Source: JAAGZL01 sp050291725
Lineage (GTDB): Bacteria; Pseudomonadota; Gammaproteobacteria; Chromatiales; Chromatiaceae
Direction: 5' to 3'
Assembly: GCA_050291725.1 (NCBI GenBank)
Contig: JBNKKH010000014.1
Location: forward strand, 1 to 35,457
DNA: 35,457 nucleotides
Shown here: positions 32,547 to 35,457 of the stretch, piece after piece
Layout: every line of letters begins with the position of its first letter
Numbering within the stretch: the stretch's first letter is position 1
The notes under the pieces: model-generated
Seen by the model: the letters and a program-made list of their open reading frames with translations, nothing else
Databases searched by the model: none
What the model was told of the DNA's origin: nothing
Made by a program: the position numbers and the translations under genes

Positions 32547-33374
32547 TTACTTGCGTTTGCGACTACGCACAATCATCTTGTTTGTGCGTTTGTTAGTACG
32601 CGTCTTGTGTCCCTTGGTTGGAACACCCCATGGTGAACAAGGATGACGACCACCAGAAGTACGGCCTTCACCACCACCGTGCGGATGATCTACTGGGTTC
32701 ATAGCAACACCACGAACTGTTGGACGCACACCGCGCCAACGGGTTGCACCTGCCTTACCTAGCTTTTGCAGTCCATGTTCCGAGTTGCCCACTTCGCCAA
32801 CTACTGCTCGACATTCGCTGCGAATCTTACGCATCTCACCTGAGCGGAGACGTAGAGTAGCATATTCACCCTCACGCGCAACCAACTGAGCAGATGATCC
32901 AGCAGAACGTGCAATCTGTGCACCTTTGCCTAACTTCATCTCAATACAGTGGATAGTGCTACCCAGCGGAATGTTACGCATAGGCATGCAATTACCAACA
33001 CTGAAAGGAGCGTCTTCGCCAGACATAACGCTGTCACCAGCACGCAAACCCTTAGGTGCGATGATATAGCGACGCTCACCATCAATATACTTGATCAGCG
33101 CAATATTGGCGGTGCGATTTGGATCGTACTCCAGACGCTCAACTACGCCATTAATTCCATCCTTGTTACGCTTGAAATCAATAATGCGATAACGCTGCTT
33201 ATGACCACCACCGCGATGTCTTGTAGTAATACGACCACCGTTATTGCGGCCGCCAGACTTACTCTTTTTTGCTACCAACGGCTCATGCGGGGCGCCTTTG
33301 TGTAGATCAGGATTGGTTACCTTGACCACAAAGCGACGGCCTGGAGAAGTTGGTTTTGTTTTAACAATAGCCAT
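32547..33374 (-). CDS. rplB: 50S ribosomal protein L2
   Basis: This 275-residue protein is needed for subunit joining and supports the peptidyl-transferase centre. Landmarks are GGRNNGGRITTRHRGGGHKQ, an SH3-like core, and the universally conserved VAMNPVDHPHGGGEGR loop near residues 222-237, whose histidine is functionally important. Length is close to the E. coli value of 273. It lies 37 bases after rplW. Confidence 0.99.
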   Translation of the reverse strand: MAIVKTKPTSPGRRFVVKVTNPDLHKGAPHEPLVAKKSKSGGRNNGGRITTRHRGGGHKQRYRIIDFKRNKDGINGVVERLEYDPNRTANIALIKYIDGERRYIIAPKGLRAGDSVMSGEDAPFSVGNCMPMRNIPLGSTIHCIEMKLGKGAQIARSAGSSAQLVAREGEYATLRLRSGEMRKIRSECRAVVGEVGNSEHGLQKLGKAGATRWRGVRPTVRGVAMNPVDHPHGGGEGRTSGGRHPCSPWGVPTKGHKTRTNKRTNKMIVRSRKRK

Positions 33375-33411
33375 TTTAATGCTTCCGATTCAGTGCGCTA
33401 AGCAGCCGCCC

Positions 33412-33705
33412 TTAAGCGACGCCGAAATCAATATCGTTCCCAGGAGCCAGCCGTACATACGCCTTGCGTATATCTTTACGACGACCAAGCTTTTGTCCTG
33501 AGCGTTTAACCTTACCCTTGACGTTAACTACGCGAACAGCGTCCACTTTTACGTCAAACATCATCTCAACTGCCTTACGAATCTCAAGCTTGGTTGAGTG
33601 AGGAGCAACTTCAAACACGAACTGCCTGTTTGTATCTGCAGCGATGGTGCTCTTCTCAGAGATTACCGGGCTACGCAGGGTTTCCATCAGTCTCTCTTTG
33701 TTCAT
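33412..33705 (-). CDS. rplW: 50S ribosomal protein L23
   Basis: This 97-residue protein at the tunnel exit docks trigger factor and SRP. It starts MNKERLMETLRSPVISEKST, then VFEVAPHSTKLEIRKAVEMM and VNVKGKVKRSGQKLGRRKDI. Its ATG overlaps the rplD stop by four bases, so translation is coupled. Confidence 0.97.
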   Translation of the reverse strand: MNKERLMETLRSPVISEKSTIAADTNRQFVFEVAPHSTKLEIRKAVEMMFDVKVDAVRVVNVKGKVKRSGQKLGRRKDIRKAYVRLAPGNDIDFGVA

Positions 33706-34319
33706 GCCAGGCGCTCCTCAAGTTTCTCTACCGCATCTGCGGTGATCAAAACCTTGTCAAAACCAACCAGACTAGCTGGATCGATCTCGTTTACATCACA
33801 AACATAAACCTTATGCAGGTTGCGTGATGCTAGGTATAAATTCTCATCCGGCTCTACCGCAACAATCAGCACCTCTTCAACTTCCAGCTTGCTCAATATT
33901 TCAACCAATTCCTTGGTCTTAGGAGCTGCAACCTCAAATCTAGCAACTGGAATCAGTCGTTCCTGACGTACCAGCTCAGAGAGGATTGAGCGCATGGCTC
34001 CACGGTACATCTTACGATTTACCTTCTGCTCATAGTTGCGTGGTTTAGCAGCAAAGGTCACACCACCTGAACGCCAGATCGGGCTACTGATAGTACCGGC
34101 ACGGGCACGGCCCATACCTTTCTGACGGAAAGGCTTTGCTCCACCACCAGCTACATCTGAGCGACTCTTTTGCGCCTTGGTTCCAGAGCGGGCACCTGCC
34201 ATGAAGGCGGTGACAACCTGGTGGATCAGGGCCTCGTTATAATCTGCAGCAAATATGGCATCAGAAACCTTTAGGGTCTTGCCTCTACCAGAGCTGCCTG
34301 CTTGTGCCTTGAGGTCCAT
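33702..34319 (-). CDS. rplD: 50S ribosomal protein L4
   Basis: This 205-residue protein has a long loop that reaches the exit tunnel (KPFRQKGMGRARAGTISSPI and following GG-V-FAAKPRNYEQKVNRK). In E. coli L4 represses its own operon by binding the S10 leader; no such leader is visible here because tuf directly precedes rpsJ. It lies five bases after rplC and overlaps rplW by four. Confidence 0.98.
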   Translation of the reverse strand: MDLKAQAGSSGRGKTLKVSDAIFAADYNEALIHQVVTAFMAGARSGTKAQKSRSDVAGGGAKPFRQKGMGRARAGTISSPIWRSGGVTFAAKPRNYEQKVNRKMYRGAMRSILSELVRQERLIPVARFEVAAPKTKELVEILSKLEVEEVLIVAVEPDENLYLASRNLHKVYVCDVNEIDPASLVGFDKVLITADAVEKLEERLA

Positions 34320-34324
34320 ATTTA

Positions 34325-34975
34325 TTACCCCTTATTCAACTTCTTTACGGCTGGTGTGATCACAACATCACCACCATTTGCGCCAGGAACAGAACCCTTG
34401 ATCAACAGCAGATTGCGTTCAACATCTACGCGCACTACTTCAACATTCTGAGTTGTTACCTGCTCACTACCCATGTGGCCTGCCATTTTCTTACCCTTGA
34501 ACACACGTCCAGGGGTCTGGCACTGCCCGATAGAACCAGGGGCACGGTGCGAGATGGAGTTACCATGGGTGGCATCCTGCATGTGGAAGTTATGTCTCTT
34601 AACTCCACCCTGGAAACCTTTACCCTTGCTTACGCCGCAAACATCAACAATCTGACCTTCTTCAAACTGGTCAACCTTTATCTCATTGCCGGTTGCAATC
34701 TCGTCGCCTTCGCCTTCATCGAGACGAAACTCCCAAAGACCGCGGCCAGCTTCAACGCCTGCCTTGGCATAATGCCCGGCTTCCGCCTTGCTCACACGAG
34801 AAGCCTTACGACTCCCAGTGGTCACCTGCAGTGCGCTGTAACCATCATTATCAATGGTACGAAGCTGAGTAACCTTATTTGGTTCAGCCTCGATTACCGT
34901 TACTGGAACCGATGTTCCGGCTTCGGTGAAGACGCGGGTCATACCCACTTTACGTCCTACAATTCCAATCGCCAT
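34325..34975 (-). CDS. rplC: 50S ribosomal protein L3
   Basis: This 216-residue early-assembly protein has an extension that nears the peptidyl-transferase centre. It starts MAIGIVGRKVGMTRVFTEAG; the central extension reads HGNSISHRAPGSIGQCQTPG then RVFKGKKMAGHMGSEQVT. This loop carries the glutamine methylated by PrmB in E. coli. It lies 11 bases after rpsJ. Confidence 0.98.
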   Translation of the reverse strand: MAIGIVGRKVGMTRVFTEAGTSVPVTVIEAEPNKVTQLRTIDNDGYSALQVTTGSRKASRVSKAEAGHYAKAGVEAGRGLWEFRLDEGEGDEIATGNEIKVDQFEEGQIVDVCGVSKGKGFQGGVKRHNFHMQDATHGNSISHRAPGSIGQCQTPGRVFKGKKMAGHMGSEQVTTQNVEVVRVDVERNLLLIKGSVPGANGGDVVITPAVKKLNKG

Positions 34976-34986
34976 TGTTCTTAACC

Positions 34987-35304
34987 TCAGTTCAGCTTGA
35001 TCTGAACATCGACACCCGCAGCGAGATCCAGCTTCATAAGTGCATCCACTGTCTTATCAGTAGGGTCGATAATGTCCATGATGCGTTTATGGGTACGGAT
35101 TTCGTACTGGTCACGGGCATCTTTGTTTACGTGCGGAGAAATCAGCACAGTAAACCGCTCTTTTCTGGTCGGAAGCGGAATAGGTCCACGCACCTGCGCG
35201 CCTGTGCGCTTAGCGGTGTCTACTATTTCGCGTGCAGACTGGTCGATCAATCTATGATCGAAAGCCTTCAGCCGAATTCGAATTCTCTGGTTCTCATTGC
35301 CCAT
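34987..35304 (-). CDS. rpsJ: 30S ribosomal protein S10 (NusE)
   Basis: This 105-residue protein acts in the 30S head and, with NusB, in antitermination. After a short extension (MGN) it reads ENQRIRIRLKAFDHRLIDQS, GPIPLPTRKERFTVLISPHV and THKRIMDIIDPTDKTVDALM. The first gene of the ribosomal cluster proper, it starts five bases after the tuf stop codon, which indicates that it is co-transcribed with the upstream str-type genes. Confidence 0.98.
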   Translation of the reverse strand: MGNENQRIRIRLKAFDHRLIDQSAREIVDTAKRTGAQVRGPIPLPTRKERFTVLISPHVNKDARDQYEIRTHKRIMDIIDPTDKTVDALMKLDLAAGVDVQIKLN

Positions 35305-35309
35305 ATTAA

Positions 35310-35457
35310 TTACTCAATAATCTTAGAAACCACACCGGCGCCAACAGTACGGCCACCTTCACGAATTGCAAAACGCAAGCCATCTTCCATAGCAATCGGA
35401 GCGTGCAGCTTTACTACCATCTTCACGTTATCTCCTGGCATTACCATCTCTACGCCT
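35310..35457 (-). CDS. tuf: Elongation factor Tu, C-terminal fragment (cut by window end)
   Basis: Only the last 49 or so codons are visible. They read VEMVMPGDNVKMVVKLHAPI, then AMEDGLRFAIREGGRTVGAG and the end VVSKIIE, the C-terminal beta-barrel domain of EF-Tu, which delivers aminoacyl-tRNA to the ribosome. The rest of the gene lies beyond the right edge of the window, so the truncation is an artefact of the window. Confidence 0.97.
   Translation of the reverse strand, partial: GVEMVMPGDNVKMVVKLHAPIAMEDGLRFAIREGGRTVGAGVVSKIIE

Overview
The window comes from a gammaproteobacterium of moderate GC content. About 14 kb on the right (21.6-35.5 kb) is a complete, canonically ordered S10-spc-alpha ribosomal operon on the minus strand. 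It runs from the tail of tuf through rpsJ to rplQ and includes secY, rpmJ and rpoA. The left part carries uvrA, a YajR-type transporter gene and ssb in the relative order and orientation that I recall from Pseudomonas, where they lie beyond rplQ. I cannot fix the genus. The sucrose operon is of a kind best described in methanotrophs and also present in other proteobacteria that make sucrose as a compatible solute.

Layout from left to right. (1) 1-390: GC-rich palindromic REP-like repeats, then a Lon-family protease gene (391-2799) with a near-copy of the repeat composite on its other side. (2) 2.8-3.45 kb: more repeats around a small DUF559 (Vsr-like) endonuclease gene. (3) 3.45-7.3 kb, minus strand: an orphan GspE/PilB-type ATPase, ssb with a hairpin terminator, and a YajR-like MFS transporter. 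(4) 7.4-13.3 kb, minus strand: a tightly coupled sucrose operon transcribed sps-spp-fruK-ams. (5) 13.6-16.7 kb, plus strand: a 66-aa membrane protein and uvrA. (6) 17.0-21.6 kb: a Cache-GGDEF diguanylate cyclase, a GT4 glycosyltransferase, a 25-codon membrane-peptide gene (20046-20123) that is easily missed, a four-helix membrane protein of unknown function, and a SAM hydrolase (DUF62). (7) 21.6-35.5 kb: the ribosomal operon, ending at a perfect hairpin terminator (21578-21604).

How the genes work together. SPS joins UDP-glucose and fructose-6-phosphate, SPP removes the phosphate to give sucrose, amylosucrase turns sucrose into alpha-glucan plus fructose, and fructokinase returns the fructose to hexose phosphate. 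The operon therefore links osmolyte synthesis to glycogen-like storage. The rest is housekeeping: DNA repair, single-strand DNA binding, proteolysis and translation.

The observations most worth a second look are the repeat/DUF559 association, the insertion of the sucrose operon between uvrA and yajR-ssb, the degenerate phosphatase domain of SPS, and the 25-codon gene with a strong ribosome binding site and its own terminator. I saw no CRISPR array, prophage, integrase, transposase, tRNA or rRNA gene.
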